Source: Pelomonas sp036404855
Lineage (GTDB): Bacteria; Pseudomonadota; Gammaproteobacteria; Burkholderiales; Burkholderiaceae_C
DNA: 64,000 nt
Direction: 5' to 3'
NCBI RefSeq assembly: GCF_036404855.1
Contig: NZ_DASWYS010000275.1
Coordinates: forward strand, 1 to 64,000
The number at the start of each line of letters is the position of its first letter. Positions within the stretch are counted from its first letter, which is position 1. The notes under the pieces were generated by a model. The model made no database searches, was not told the DNA's origin, and saw only the letters and a list, made by a program, of their open reading frames with translations. Position numbers and translations under genes: made by a program. Shown in pieces: positions 26,040 to 33,652 of this stretch.

Positions 26040-26069
26040 GCAGGGGACTCCAAATCCCCTGCCTACAAT
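26040..26069. promoter_or_regulatory. Inverted repeat and -10 box between topB and the SET gene
   Basis: GCAGGGGA (26040-26047) and TCCCCTGC (26055-26062) form a perfect 8-bp inverted repeat with loop CTCCAAA. TACAAT (26064-26069) follows directly and looks like a -10 element for the plus strand. It could be an operator over the divergent promoters. There is no clear -35. Confidence 0.35.
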
Positions 26070-26131
26070 CCGGGCCTCGCGCGCACGCCTACGCACGCGC
26101 GCACCCATGAAATCACCGTACCACAGCGCCG

Positions 26132-26596
26132 ATGACCGCTAAAACCCCACGCCGCAAGATCGAAGTCCGTGATTCCGGCGTGCACGGCCGCGGCGTCTAC
26201 GCGGCGGCGCCCATCGAGGCGGGCTCGAAGATCATCGAGTACACCGGCGAGCGCATCACCTGGGAGCAGGCCGTCGAGCGCCATCCGCACGACCCCAGCC
26301 AGCCCAACCACACCTTCTACTTCCACCTCGACGGTGGCCTCGTCATCGACGCGCTCTACGGCGGCAATGACGCGCGCTGGATCAACCACGCCTGCGAGCC
26401 CAACTGCGAGGCCGACGAAGTCGATGGTCGCGTCTTCATCAAGGCGCTGCGCGACCTGGAGCCCGGCGAGGAGCTGTTCTACGACTACGGGCTGGTGCTG
26501 GACGAACGCCACACGGCCAAGGTCAAGAAGCAGTTCGCCTGCTGGTGCGGCGCGCAGACCTGCCGCGGCACCATGCTGGCGCCGAAAAGGCGCTGA
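26132..26596 (+). CDS. SET-domain protein-lysine methyltransferase
   Basis: A 154-residue protein made up almost entirely of a SET domain, which transfers methyl groups from S-adenosylmethionine to lysines. Visible motifs: SGVHGRGVYA (15-24), YTGERI (37-42), RWINHACEPNC (82-92) forming the SAM knot, GEELFYDYG (112-120) with the catalytic Tyr, and a post-SET cysteine set C137, C139, C144 in ACWCGAQTCRG, which with C92 would bind zinc. All catalytic elements are intact. Bacterial SET proteins of this length are found in betaproteobacteria; substrates are mostly unknown. birA follows 4 bp downstream. Confidence 0.9.
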   Translation: MTAKTPRRKIEVRDSGVHGRGVYAAAPIEAGSKIIEYTGERITWEQAVERHPHDPSQPNHTFYFHLDGGLVIDALYGGNDARWINHACEPNCEADEVDGRVFIKALRDLEPGEELFYDYGLVLDERHTAKVKKQFACWCGAQTCRGTMLAPKRR

Positions 26597-26600
26597 CCCC

Positions 26601-27320
26601 ATGGAGCGGCGCCACCTCGCCGAATGCGGCTCGACCAACACCGAGGCGCTCGCCCATCTGCGTGACGGCGGCGGTCCGCTGCTGATCTCGGCCAGCCGCC
26701 AGACCGCCGGCCGCGGCCGGCTCGGCCGTGCCTGGCAGAGCGACGATGCGGCGCTGACCTTCTCCGTGGCCCGCAGCTTCCCGGCCGACCTCGACCTGTC
26801 CGGCCTGTCCCTGGCCGTCGGCTGCACGGTGGCCGACACGCTGGACCCGGCCGGCGAGCGCGTCCGGCTGAAGTGGCCCAACGACCTCTTCCTCGACGGC
26901 GCCAAGCTGGGTGGCATCCTCATCGAGACGGTGCCGCTGCCGGCCGACCGGCGCGGCGTCGTCATCGGCATCGGCCTGAACCTGCAGCCCCTGCCCGCCG
27001 ACGCCGATCGCACGGCCTTCGCCAGCGGCCACGCCGCACTGCAGACGCTGGAGCCCGCCGCCAGCGCCGCGGCCACCCTGGACCGCCTGGCACCGGCGCT
27101 GCGCGGCATGCTGGCCGACTTCGAAACCCTGGGCTTTGCGCCCTGGCAAGCCGCCTTCGCGCGCCGCGACCTGGCTGCAGGCCGCCGCGTGCGCCTTGGT
27201 GACCAGCCCGGCATCGCACGCGGCGTCAATGCGCGGGGCGAGCTGCTGCTGGAAACCGCCGCCGGCATCGCGCCCTGCAGCGGCGGCGAACTGAGCCTCA
27301 GACTGGAGTCTTCCCCGTGA
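26601..27320 (+). CDS. birA: Biotin-[acetyl-CoA-carboxylase] ligase, catalytic form only
   Basis: A 239-residue biotin protein ligase that adenylates biotin and attaches it to the carboxyl carrier lysine. Signature segments: CGSTNTEA (9-16), TAGRGRLGRAW (biotin loop) and KWPNDLFLDGAKLGGILIE. An SH3-like C-terminal domain begins at about 190. The N-terminal repressor helix-turn-helix of E. coli BirA is absent, so it should not regulate a bio operon. It follows the SET gene by 4 bp and its stop overlaps the next ATG by one base (TGATG). Confidence 0.93.
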   Translation: MERRHLAECGSTNTEALAHLRDGGGPLLISASRQTAGRGRLGRAWQSDDAALTFSVARSFPADLDLSGLSLAVGCTVADTLDPAGERVRLKWPNDLFLDGAKLGGILIETVPLPADRRGVVIGIGLNLQPLPADADRTAFASGHAALQTLEPAASAAATLDRLAPALRGMLADFETLGFAPWQAAFARRDLAAGRRVRLGDQPGIARGVNARGELLLETAAGIAPCSGGELSLRLESSP

Positions 27321-28009
27321 TGCGCATCGTCTTGGTCGTGCTGCTGGCGCTGAACGCCCTCTTCTTCATCTGGTCGCGTGGCTGGCTGGACGCCGTGACG
27401 GGCCTGCCCGCCCAGGGCAGCCGCGAGCCCCAGCGCCTGGCGGCCCAGCAGCATCCGGAGCGCATCCAGCCGCTGGCCGCCAGCGCCGCCGCGGCCCTGG
27501 CCCAGCGCAGTTGCCTGACGCTCGGCCCCCTCGAAGGCGACGTGGCCCTGGCGGCCGCCCAGGCGGCGCTGAAGGCCGCCGGCGCCGAGGCCCAGGTGCA
27601 CAGCAGCGAGGTGCCGGGCGTCTGGGCCGTCGCGACCATCAAGCTCGCCGACCCCGAGTTCCGCGCCCGCAAGGAAGCGACCTACAAGCAGTTGCGCCTG
27701 GCCTTCGAGCCGCTGGAGGGCCTGCCCGACGAGCAACCGGCCTTCGTGCTGAGCCGGCATGCCAGCCAGGCCGAGGCGACCGCCGCCGCGGCAGCCCTGG
27801 ACAAGCGCGGCCTGAAGGGCCTGCGCGTGCTGGCGCTGAAGGCGCCGGTGCATCGCCACCGCCTCGTCATCCCCCAGGCCGACGGCCTGTTGGCGGCCAA
27901 GCTCAGAGCGAGCAAGGAGGCAGCCCTGGCCGCCGGCTTCCAGACCTGCAGCGCGGCGCCCGCCGCTTCAGGCGCTTCGGCTGCTTCGGCCGCCTCGGCC
28001 GGCGGCTGA
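27320..28009 (+). CDS. SPOR-like single-span membrane protein
   Basis: A 229-residue protein with an N-terminal membrane helix (MRIVLVVLLALNALFFIW) and a periplasmic part containing two loose beta-alpha repeats (SCLTLGPLEGDVALAAAQAAL and PAFVLSRHASQAEATAAAAAL). These resemble the SPOR fold that binds denuded septal peptidoglycan. The tail is a low-complexity Ala/Ser run. Proteins of this kind follow birA in many Burkholderiales. ATG at 27320 overlaps the birA TGA; a GTG at 27317 is an alternative. The last 42 bp overlap the 3' end of the convergent subtilase gene. Confidence 0.65.
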   Translation: MRIVLVVLLALNALFFIWSRGWLDAVTGLPAQGSREPQRLAAQQHPERIQPLAASAAAALAQRSCLTLGPLEGDVALAAAQAALKAAGAEAQVHSSEVPGVWAVATIKLADPEFRARKEATYKQLRLAFEPLEGLPDEQPAFVLSRHASQAEATAAAAALDKRGLKGLRVLALKAPVHRHRLVIPQADGLLAAKLRASKEAALAAGFQTCSAAPAASGASAASAASAGG

Positions 28010-30043
28010 GCGTCGCAGGCTGAGCGCCGCCAGCAGCAGGCCGACCAGCCAGGCCGCGCTCGCGGTGCCCCCCCCGCCCCCGCCTCCGCTGTCGGTATTG
28101 GTCGCGGGGGGTGGCGTGACGACGGCTGCCGCCGTGACGTTGACCGTGGCTGTCTGGCTGTAGACCTGGCCGAGGTTGTCGGTCGCGTCGGCGCGCACCG
28201 TGAACGTGCCGGCCCCCGAGGGCGAGAGGGTCGCCGACGCCAGGTTGGACGAGGCGAACGCGCTGACGATCCCGCCGCCGTCGACCACCGTCCACGCCGT
28301 CGAGACCAGGGCACGACCGGCCGGCAGGCCGATGGCCGCGGCCGTCAGGGTCAGCGTCTGCCCAGCGACGAGGTCATTGGCGGGCGCTTCCGTGAGCGTG
28401 AGCGCGCCGCCGCTCAGGGCCAGCGTCGCGTTGACGGCGGCGGCCGCGTCCACCATGCCGGCGCCACAGGTGCTGGTCGTGCAATAGCACTCGCCCTGAA
28501 CCGTGCTGCCAGGGGCCTGGCACTGGGAAATGCCGGCCGTGCCCCCTGTGGTCGGGAAGGGCCGCGCCGTGCTTCTCAGCAGCTGCGCCGCCTCGGTCGA
28601 GGTCAGACCGGGTCGCACCGAAGCCATCAGGCCGACGATGCCGCTGACGATGGGCGCGGAGAAGCTGGTCCCCACCGAGGCTGCGCTGCCGGTGTAGGAC
28701 GCGTCGGCAACCACCGGCGTCGTCGTGCCGGCGTTGGTCGTGCTGACCATGGGATAGAGGCAGGCCTGGCCGCTGCCGGTGTTGATGCAGTTGCCCCCCG
28801 GCGCAGCGATGGTCACCTCCGAGCCCAGGCTGGAGAAGCCGACCTTGGTGCCGACGTGGCGCAGCGCCGCCACCGTGATGACGCCCGGGCAGTTGCCCGG
28901 CATGCCGACGGCCTGGCCCTCGGAGTTGCCGGCCGCGACGACGACGACCGCGCCTTCTGCATTGACGGCGGTGATGGCATCCCGGTACAGCCGGCCGGTT
29001 CCGGTGGTGCCGCAGGTGCCGGTGCCACCCAGGCTGAGGTTGAGCACCTTGGCCTTGCGCGCATTGGTCGGCAGGCCCGGCACGGCGATGCCGGCGGCCC
29101 ATTTCATGCCGGCGATGATGTCGCTGTCGTAGCCACCGCACTTGCCCAGCACCCGCACGGGCATGATCTTCAGGCCCCAGCCGACACCGGCCATGCCGGC
29201 GCTGTTTTGGGTCCGTGCGCTGATGAGGCCCGACACGCGCGTGCCGTGCCATGAGCTGTTGCCAATGTCGGTGGCGTCACAGCCGCTGCCCAGCTGCTTG
29301 CCGTCGATGTCCGCCTGGGTGACCCAGTCGCCGGGGTCGGAGGGGTCGGCATCGGGTCCGCCGCCGTCGTTGGCGATGGCCGTGGCCGTCGTGCCCGGGC
29401 TGCCGAAGCCGATCATGTCGTAGCCCGCCACGAACTGGCCTGCCAAGTCGGGATGGTCAGCGCGCACGCCGGTATCGAGCACGGCGACGATGACGCCGGA
29501 CGAGCCGGTCATGACGTCCCAGGCCGCCGGCGCGTTGACGCTGGAGACGACCTGGCCGGGCGTGGCGCTCGGCGCCTTCAGATACCACTGGTCGATGGTG
29601 CGTGCCTGGACGCCGCCGACCGTGGACTCCGGATTAACGGTCGCGCCGCCGAACAGCGGATCGTTGGGCAGCCGCGTGTGTTTGCGGCGCTGGTCCACGG
29701 CGACGAACTCGACCTCGCTGTCCGCCGCCAGCCGTTTGGCGAGCTGGGCGCCGCTCAGGCCCTTGGCAACGACGACATGGGTGCGCTCGTCCAGACTGAT
29801 GCCGGCCGCCAGCCGCTGGCCGGTGCGCTGCCCCAGTGCCGTGGCGCGCGTCTGAGCGATTTCGCGCGCCTCGAGCCGCGTGGCCCGCAGCGCCATGGCC
29901 CGGACCCGAACACTGTGGGCCTGCGGCTTGAAGCGCACGATGACCCGGGCCTCGCTGTCGAAGTCCTGCGCAGTCTGGGCCTTCGCGCCTGGCGCGGCCA
30001 GCACGGCCAGGGTGGCGATCAGCAACGGGCACAGGGACTTCAT
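27968..30043 (-). CDS. Secreted subtilisin-like S8 protease with GlyGly-CTERM anchor
   Basis: A 691-residue preproprotease. Signal peptide (1-22, cut near GAKAQ), an inhibitor-like propeptide (about 30-118), then the S8 domain with D190 (VLDTGVRADHP), H266 (SSWHGTRVSG) and S460 (VGTSFSAP). The oxyanion Asn lies in AAGNSEGQ (371-378). An Ig-like beta domain (about 565-640) is followed by a C-terminal glycine run, one hydrophobic helix (AAWLVGLLLAALSL) and a basic tail. That arrangement is the GlyGly-CTERM sorting signal, removed by rhombosortase during export; no rhombosortase gene lies in this window. Start at 30041-30043 (MKSLCPLLIA). Confidence 0.9.
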   Translation of the reverse strand: MKSLCPLLIATLAVLAAPGAKAQTAQDFDSEARVIVRFKPQAHSVRVRAMALRATRLEAREIAQTRATALGQRTGQRLAAGISLDERTHVVVAKGLSGAQLAKRLAADSEVEFVAVDQRRKHTRLPNDPLFGGATVNPESTVGGVQARTIDQWYLKAPSATPGQVVSSVNAPAAWDVMTGSSGVIVAVLDTGVRADHPDLAGQFVAGYDMIGFGSPGTTATAIANDGGGPDADPSDPGDWVTQADIDGKQLGSGCDATDIGNSSWHGTRVSGLISARTQNSAGMAGVGWGLKIMPVRVLGKCGGYDSDIIAGMKWAAGIAVPGLPTNARKAKVLNLSLGGTGTCGTTGTGRLYRDAITAVNAEGAVVVVAAGNSEGQAVGMPGNCPGVITVAALRHVGTKVGFSSLGSEVTIAAPGGNCINTGSGQACLYPMVSTTNAGTTTPVVADASYTGSAASVGTSFSAPIVSGIVGLMASVRPGLTSTEAAQLLRSTARPFPTTGGTAGISQCQAPGSTVQGECYCTTSTCGAGMVDAAAAVNATLALSGGALTLTEAPANDLVAGQTLTLTAAAIGLPAGRALVSTAWTVVDGGGIVSAFASSNLASATLSPSGAGTFTVRADATDNLGQVYSQTATVNVTAAAVVTPPPATNTDSGGGGGGGTASAAWLVGLLLAALSLRRSAAGRGGRSSRSA

Positions 30044-30129
30044 GACGGCGAGCTCTTGCGGTGCGGGGCGCCAGTTTAGGTGCGCCCCCCACCCCGATCG
30101 GCAAACAAATGTGCCGAGCAAGAAAGCAG

Positions 30130-30163
30130 CAAGGCCGGCCGACCTTGCGATCGACCGGCCTTG
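30130..30163 (-). terminator. Hairpin terminator after gap
   Basis: CAAGGCCGGCCGA (30130-30142) pairs with TCGACCGGCCTTG (30151-30163) with one mismatch and an 8-nt loop. It lies 20 bp beyond the gap stop and is followed on the minus strand by a T-rich stretch (GCTGCTTTCTTG), fitting an intrinsic terminator. Confidence 0.65.
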
Positions 30164-30182
30164 AGCGGCAGGGTCAGGCGGC

Positions 30183-31181
30183 TCAGCCGTTGACGACGCG
30201 GACCATTTCCAGGACCTTGTTCGAATAACCCCACTCGTTGTCGTACCAGGACACCAGCTTGATGAAGGTGCCATCCAGTGCGATGCCGGCATCGGCGTCG
30301 AAGATGGAGGTTCGGGCATCACCGCGGAAGTCGGTCGCGACGACCTTGTCTTCGGTGTAGCCCAGCACGCCCTTCAGCGCGCCCTGGCTCTGGGCCTTGA
30401 ACTCGGCGCAGATCTCTTCGTAGCTGGCATCCTTGAGCAGCTCGACAGTCAGGTCGACGACCGACACGTCGCTGGTCGGCACGCGGAAGCTCATGCCGGT
30501 CAGCTTCTTGTTCAGTTCGGGGATGACCTTGCCGACGGCCTTGGCGGCGCCGGTGCTGCTGGGGATGATGTTCTCCAGGATGCCGCGGCCGCCGCGCCAG
30601 TCCTTGTTGCTGGGGCCGTCCACGGTCTTTTGCGTGGCGGTGGCGGCATGCACGGTGGTCATCAGGCCGCGCTTGATGCCCCACTTGTCGTTCAGCACCT
30701 TGGCCAGCGGGGCCAGGCAGTTGGTGGTGCAGGACGCGTTGGAGATGATGGCCTCGCCAGCGTACTTGGTGTGGTTCACGCCGAACACGAACATCGGCGT
30801 TTCATCCTTCGAGGGGGCCGAGAAGATGACCTTCTTCGCGCCGGCAGCCAGGTGCTTCTCACCGCCGGCCTTGTCCAGGAAGATACCGGTGGCTTCGACG
30901 ACGATATCGGCTCCGACCTCGGCCCACTTCAGCTCGGAGGGGTCCTTCACGGCGGTCAGGCGGATCTTCTTGCCGTTGACGACGAGCGTGTTGCCGTCCA
31001 CCGAAACCTCGCCGTCGAACTTGCCGTGCACGCTGTCGTACTTGAGCATGTAGGCCAGATAGTCCGGCTCCAGCAGGTCGTTGATCGCGACGACCTCGAT
31101 GTCCTTGAAATTCGCGACGGCGGCACGGAACACCATGCGCCCGATACGCCCGAAGCCGTTGATGCCGATCTTGATGGTCAT
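30183..31181 (-). CDS. gap: Glyceraldehyde-3-phosphate dehydrogenase
   Basis: A 332-residue cytosolic enzyme of glycolysis and gluconeogenesis, oxidising glyceraldehyde-3-phosphate to 1,3-bisphosphoglycerate. NAD-binding INGFGRIGRMV (7-17) and the catalytic segment SNASCTTNCLAPL with C151. The length is standard. A GGAGA ribosome site precedes the ATG (31179-31181). In relatives gap sits beside tkt; here 2.4 kb of paralogous secreted-protein genes separate them on the same strand. Confidence 0.97.
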   Translation of the reverse strand: MTIKIGINGFGRIGRMVFRAAVANFKDIEVVAINDLLEPDYLAYMLKYDSVHGKFDGEVSVDGNTLVVNGKKIRLTAVKDPSELKWAEVGADIVVEATGIFLDKAGGEKHLAAGAKKVIFSAPSKDETPMFVFGVNHTKYAGEAIISNASCTTNCLAPLAKVLNDKWGIKRGLMTTVHAATATQKTVDGPSNKDWRGGRGILENIIPSSTGAAKAVGKVIPELNKKLTGMSFRVPTSDVSVVDLTVELLKDASYEEICAEFKAQSQGALKGVLGYTEDKVVATDFRGDARTSIFDADAGIALDGTFIKLVSWYDNEWGYSNKVLEMVRVVNG

Positions 31182-31283
31182 GGAAGAGTCTCCAAAGGAT
31201 GAAAAATTCTGCGCGAGCGGGATTCTCGGTGATTCACCAGTTGCGCTGGTTTCGGCGTGATTTCACCGGCGGGGCGCCTTGCA

Positions 31284-32285
31284 TCATCTCTGCGGTTGCA
31301 AGTTGATCAGCAGACAAGGAACAGTGATCGTCATCGACTCGCCGAACGTCACTGCCTCGGTTGAGGCCGGCAGGTCGAGCCTGAGGCTGCCCAACCAGCC
31401 CAGGAACACTTTGCGGTTGTCGTCCATTTCGCCCATCGCGACTGCCTCGTTCGGCAGGGCTGGTTGATACATGGTCCATCTCACCTGAAACGGGCAGCGC
31501 ATGGTGCTGAGATCGAAATGCGCGCGCAATTTCTCGGCATCCTTGACCTTGCTCAGGAAAGCCCGAAATTCCATGGGCTTGAACGTCGGTTGGCCGGCGG
31601 TGTCTGGCAAGTGCGTAAAGAGTTGCTGATGCCAGCTGCTGGTGGTTCGCCCATCGGGGCAACGGCGATAAGTCTCGATTTGACTGCGCACGCTATGGAG
31701 AAAGGCGGGCGGACCGACGTGATACGCAACTTCCATCACGGGCGCCTCACGGCCCTCGACGAATCGAAAGTAGACCAGCGCCTTGGCGATCTTCGGCAGC
31801 GGGCGACTCGCCTCAAAGTTCGTCTCAAGCCGGACATAGCAGGACGATGGCTGCCCCGCAGAGACCGTCGGCCAGACCTGGCCAACTTCCAACTTGCCCG
31901 TACCGGGCGTCACCCAGAACTCCTGCACCACCAGTTGCGGGCCGCCACCAGGCTCGAAGCAGGGGATGCGATAGCCCCGAAGTTGTTGCTCCAGCGGGGC
32001 AACAGCGCCCGGGGCATCCTTCCAGAGCCATTCGACCGTTGGCTCGACATCGCCGGCCGTGAAGGTCAGCCGCGCGCGAAGCAAACGCGGCGATCCATCG
32101 GGCGGTGCCGGCACCTCCAACGCGGTCAGCATCGGCGCTTGCAAGCAGGCCAGGTGCCGTTCCCCCCTCGTGCTCCTTGGGTCCGCATCAGGATCGGCCG
32201 CATGGGCGATGCCGACCCAGGCAGTCAGCACGCTGATGCAAAGCGCCGCCGCACGGCGAGTGAGAATCTGCGTCATCGTTTTCAT
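31284..32285 (-). CDS. Secreted protein of unknown function, TonB-C-like repeats (copy A)
   Basis: A 333-residue exported protein: signal peptide to about residue 27 (ALCISVLTAWVGIAHAAD). I do not recognise a named family. The body falls into three repeats of roughly 90 residues. Each has a beta strand with an acidic or glycine turn, an amphipathic helix, and a strand ending in a Cys motif, for example LRGYRIPCFEP and IETYRRCPDG. This layout resembles the TonB C-terminal fold, but there is no membrane anchor or Pro-rich spacer. Cysteines are conserved with copy B (32563-33561), suggesting disulfides. I chose the ATG at 32283-32285, 5 nt after GAGG; two in-frame starts lie just upstream. Confidence 0.65.
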   Translation of the reverse strand: MKTMTQILTRRAAALCISVLTAWVGIAHAADPDADPRSTRGERHLACLQAPMLTALEVPAPPDGSPRLLRARLTFTAGDVEPTVEWLWKDAPGAVAPLEQQLRGYRIPCFEPGGGPQLVVQEFWVTPGTGKLEVGQVWPTVSAGQPSSCYVRLETNFEASRPLPKIAKALVYFRFVEGREAPVMEVAYHVGPPAFLHSVRSQIETYRRCPDGRTTSSWHQQLFTHLPDTAGQPTFKPMEFRAFLSKVKDAEKLRAHFDLSTMRCPFQVRWTMYQPALPNEAVAMGEMDDNRKVFLGWLGSLRLDLPASTEAVTFGESMTITVPCLLINLQPQR

Positions 32286-32292
32286 CATCACC

Positions 32293-32546
32293 TCAACCCA
32301 GTTTGATCGTGCCGCTGGGCACGTCGATGAGCGCCTCGCTGCTCAACAGGCTCTCGTACTGCTCGCGCCAGTCAGTGCCAGCTCCAGCTCTTCCATCCAG
32401 GCGATGAAGCCGCGACGGTTCGGGTTGGGCGTGCCGGTATCGCCGACGTTGTTCGCACAGGCCGGCCGCCCGAGCCCGAAGCGCAGCCGCGAGGGGCAGC
32501 TCACCGTGTCGAACGCGAAGTTGCGGCTGCCAGAGCAAGCCGACAT
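32293..32546 (-). pseudogene. Broken third paralog of the TonB-C-like secreted family
   Basis: Only the last repeat survives, split over two minus-strand frames. One frame (from about 32546) reads NFAFDTVSCPSRLRFGLG, then NPNRRGFIAWMEELELAL. It aligns with copy B's MGCPFKVTYRVYGG, then DPNRLPFLSWLAGLQLAF. The other frame supplies the ending SSEALIDVPSGTIKLG, which aligns with copy B's GSELQIDVPCGLLDLKG. The switch lies near 32345-32370. The N-terminal two thirds are missing. It begins 16 bp after copy B stops and ends 7 bp before copy A starts. A sequencing indel could explain the shift but not the truncation. Confidence 0.65.
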
Positions 32547-32562
32547 TGCAGGTCTGCCGGAT

Positions 32563-33561
32563 TCAACTGGCTTCGCCTTTGAGGTCGAGCAGTCCGCAGG
32601 GAACGTCGATCTGCAGTTCGCTGCCGAACAGGTCTCGGGCCTGCCGGTCGTCGCGGAACGCCAGCTGCAACCCCGCCAACCAGCTCAGGAACGGCAGCCG
32701 GTTGGGGTCCTTCGGTCCCCTGACCAAGGCCTCGTTCGGCACCGCACCGCCGTAGACCCTGTAGGTCACCTTGAACGGGCATCCCATGCTCTGGAAGTCA
32801 TAGAGCGCCTTCAGCTGGCGCGGCTCGCGCGTCATGCCCAGGAACTCTGTCAGCCCAAACGCCTCGCGTTTGAAGACGTGGCGCCGGTGGCCCGCCGGGA
32901 AATGACTGAACTGCTGCTGGAAACTCTGCGCCGCCTCCTGGCCAGTACGGCAAGGCATGCGGTATTCGGCCAGGCGGGCCCGCACAGCCGCCTCGGCGCG
33001 GGCCGATCCCGTGGAATGGATGATCTTGACCTCGGGCGGCTGCTGGCCATCACCGGTGAATGTCGCGGTGACGACGACATGCTCGACCTCCTGGCGCACG
33101 AAGCTGGACCACCCCTCCATGTCACGCCGGGGCATGACCAGGCAGAAGGGCGGGCCCGCCTTGCGACTCGCGGCGGGCAACGGCGTGGCATCGCGGTCGG
33201 TGTTGGTGAAGCTGAACTCCTGCACCGCCTGGACTGCACCGTCTTGCGGCGTCAGGCAGGGCAGGCGGTATTGCCGGACGTAGCGGTGCATCTCGTCCTG
33301 CATGTCCTCGCGGGCCGAGTTGAACAGGACTTCCACCTGCGGCGCGGCATCCGGCTTGCTGAACGTCAGCATCACCCGCATCCCGCCAAAGCCGTGGTCG
33401 AGCTTGTGGCGGGCCGGAAAGCGTGGCGGATCCGAGGGCTTGACCAGGCATGCCAGGGACTGCGCCTCGGACTTGGCGCTCACCTCGGTCTGCGCCTGGG
33501 CCAGGCCGGCCAAGCCTGCCAGAACCACCCAACTGCACCACCTCACTGACACGAGCTTCAT
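32563..33561 (-). CDS. Secreted protein of unknown function, TonB-C-like repeats (copy B)
   Basis: A 332-residue exported paralog of copy A, sharing its order of motifs: VRQYRLPCLTPQDG, ARLAEYRMPCRTG, then MGCPFKVTYRV...AVPNEALV...PFLSWLAGLQL and a final DVPCGLL. The signal peptide ends near residue 23 (GLAGLAQAQ). Three repeats each show a strand-helix-strand pattern with a Cys after the helix. The third repeat is closest between copies. The start at 33559-33561 gives a clean signal peptide. It lies 91 bp downstream of tkt on the same strand. Function unknown; periplasmic location is inferred from the signal peptide and paired cysteines. Confidence 0.68.
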   Translation of the reverse strand: MKLVSVRWCSWVVLAGLAGLAQAQTEVSAKSEAQSLACLVKPSDPPRFPARHKLDHGFGGMRVMLTFSKPDAAPQVEVLFNSAREDMQDEMHRYVRQYRLPCLTPQDGAVQAVQEFSFTNTDRDATPLPAASRKAGPPFCLVMPRRDMEGWSSFVRQEVEHVVVTATFTGDGQQPPEVKIIHSTGSARAEAAVRARLAEYRMPCRTGQEAAQSFQQQFSHFPAGHRRHVFKREAFGLTEFLGMTREPRQLKALYDFQSMGCPFKVTYRVYGGAVPNEALVRGPKDPNRLPFLSWLAGLQLAFRDDRQARDLFGSELQIDVPCGLLDLKGEAS

Positions 33562-33652
33562 GAATGCGCCTCCCGCGCGGTTGGAACCGGGGGGAGTCTG
33601 CCGCATCGCCGTCGCCCGCCCGGCGGAAAGATTCACGCCCTCGGGGCAGGCA

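Noticed and set aside
26040..26062. Possible tRNA-Trp anticodon hairpin (loop CTCCAAA)
   Set aside because: The 7-nt loop would give CCA, but no D arm, T arm or acceptor stem can be drawn around it.
31284..33561. Classification of the secreted paralogs as genuine TonB proteins
   Set aside because: No membrane anchor, no proline-rich spacer and no ExbB/ExbD genes nearby; only the repeat shape is reminiscent.
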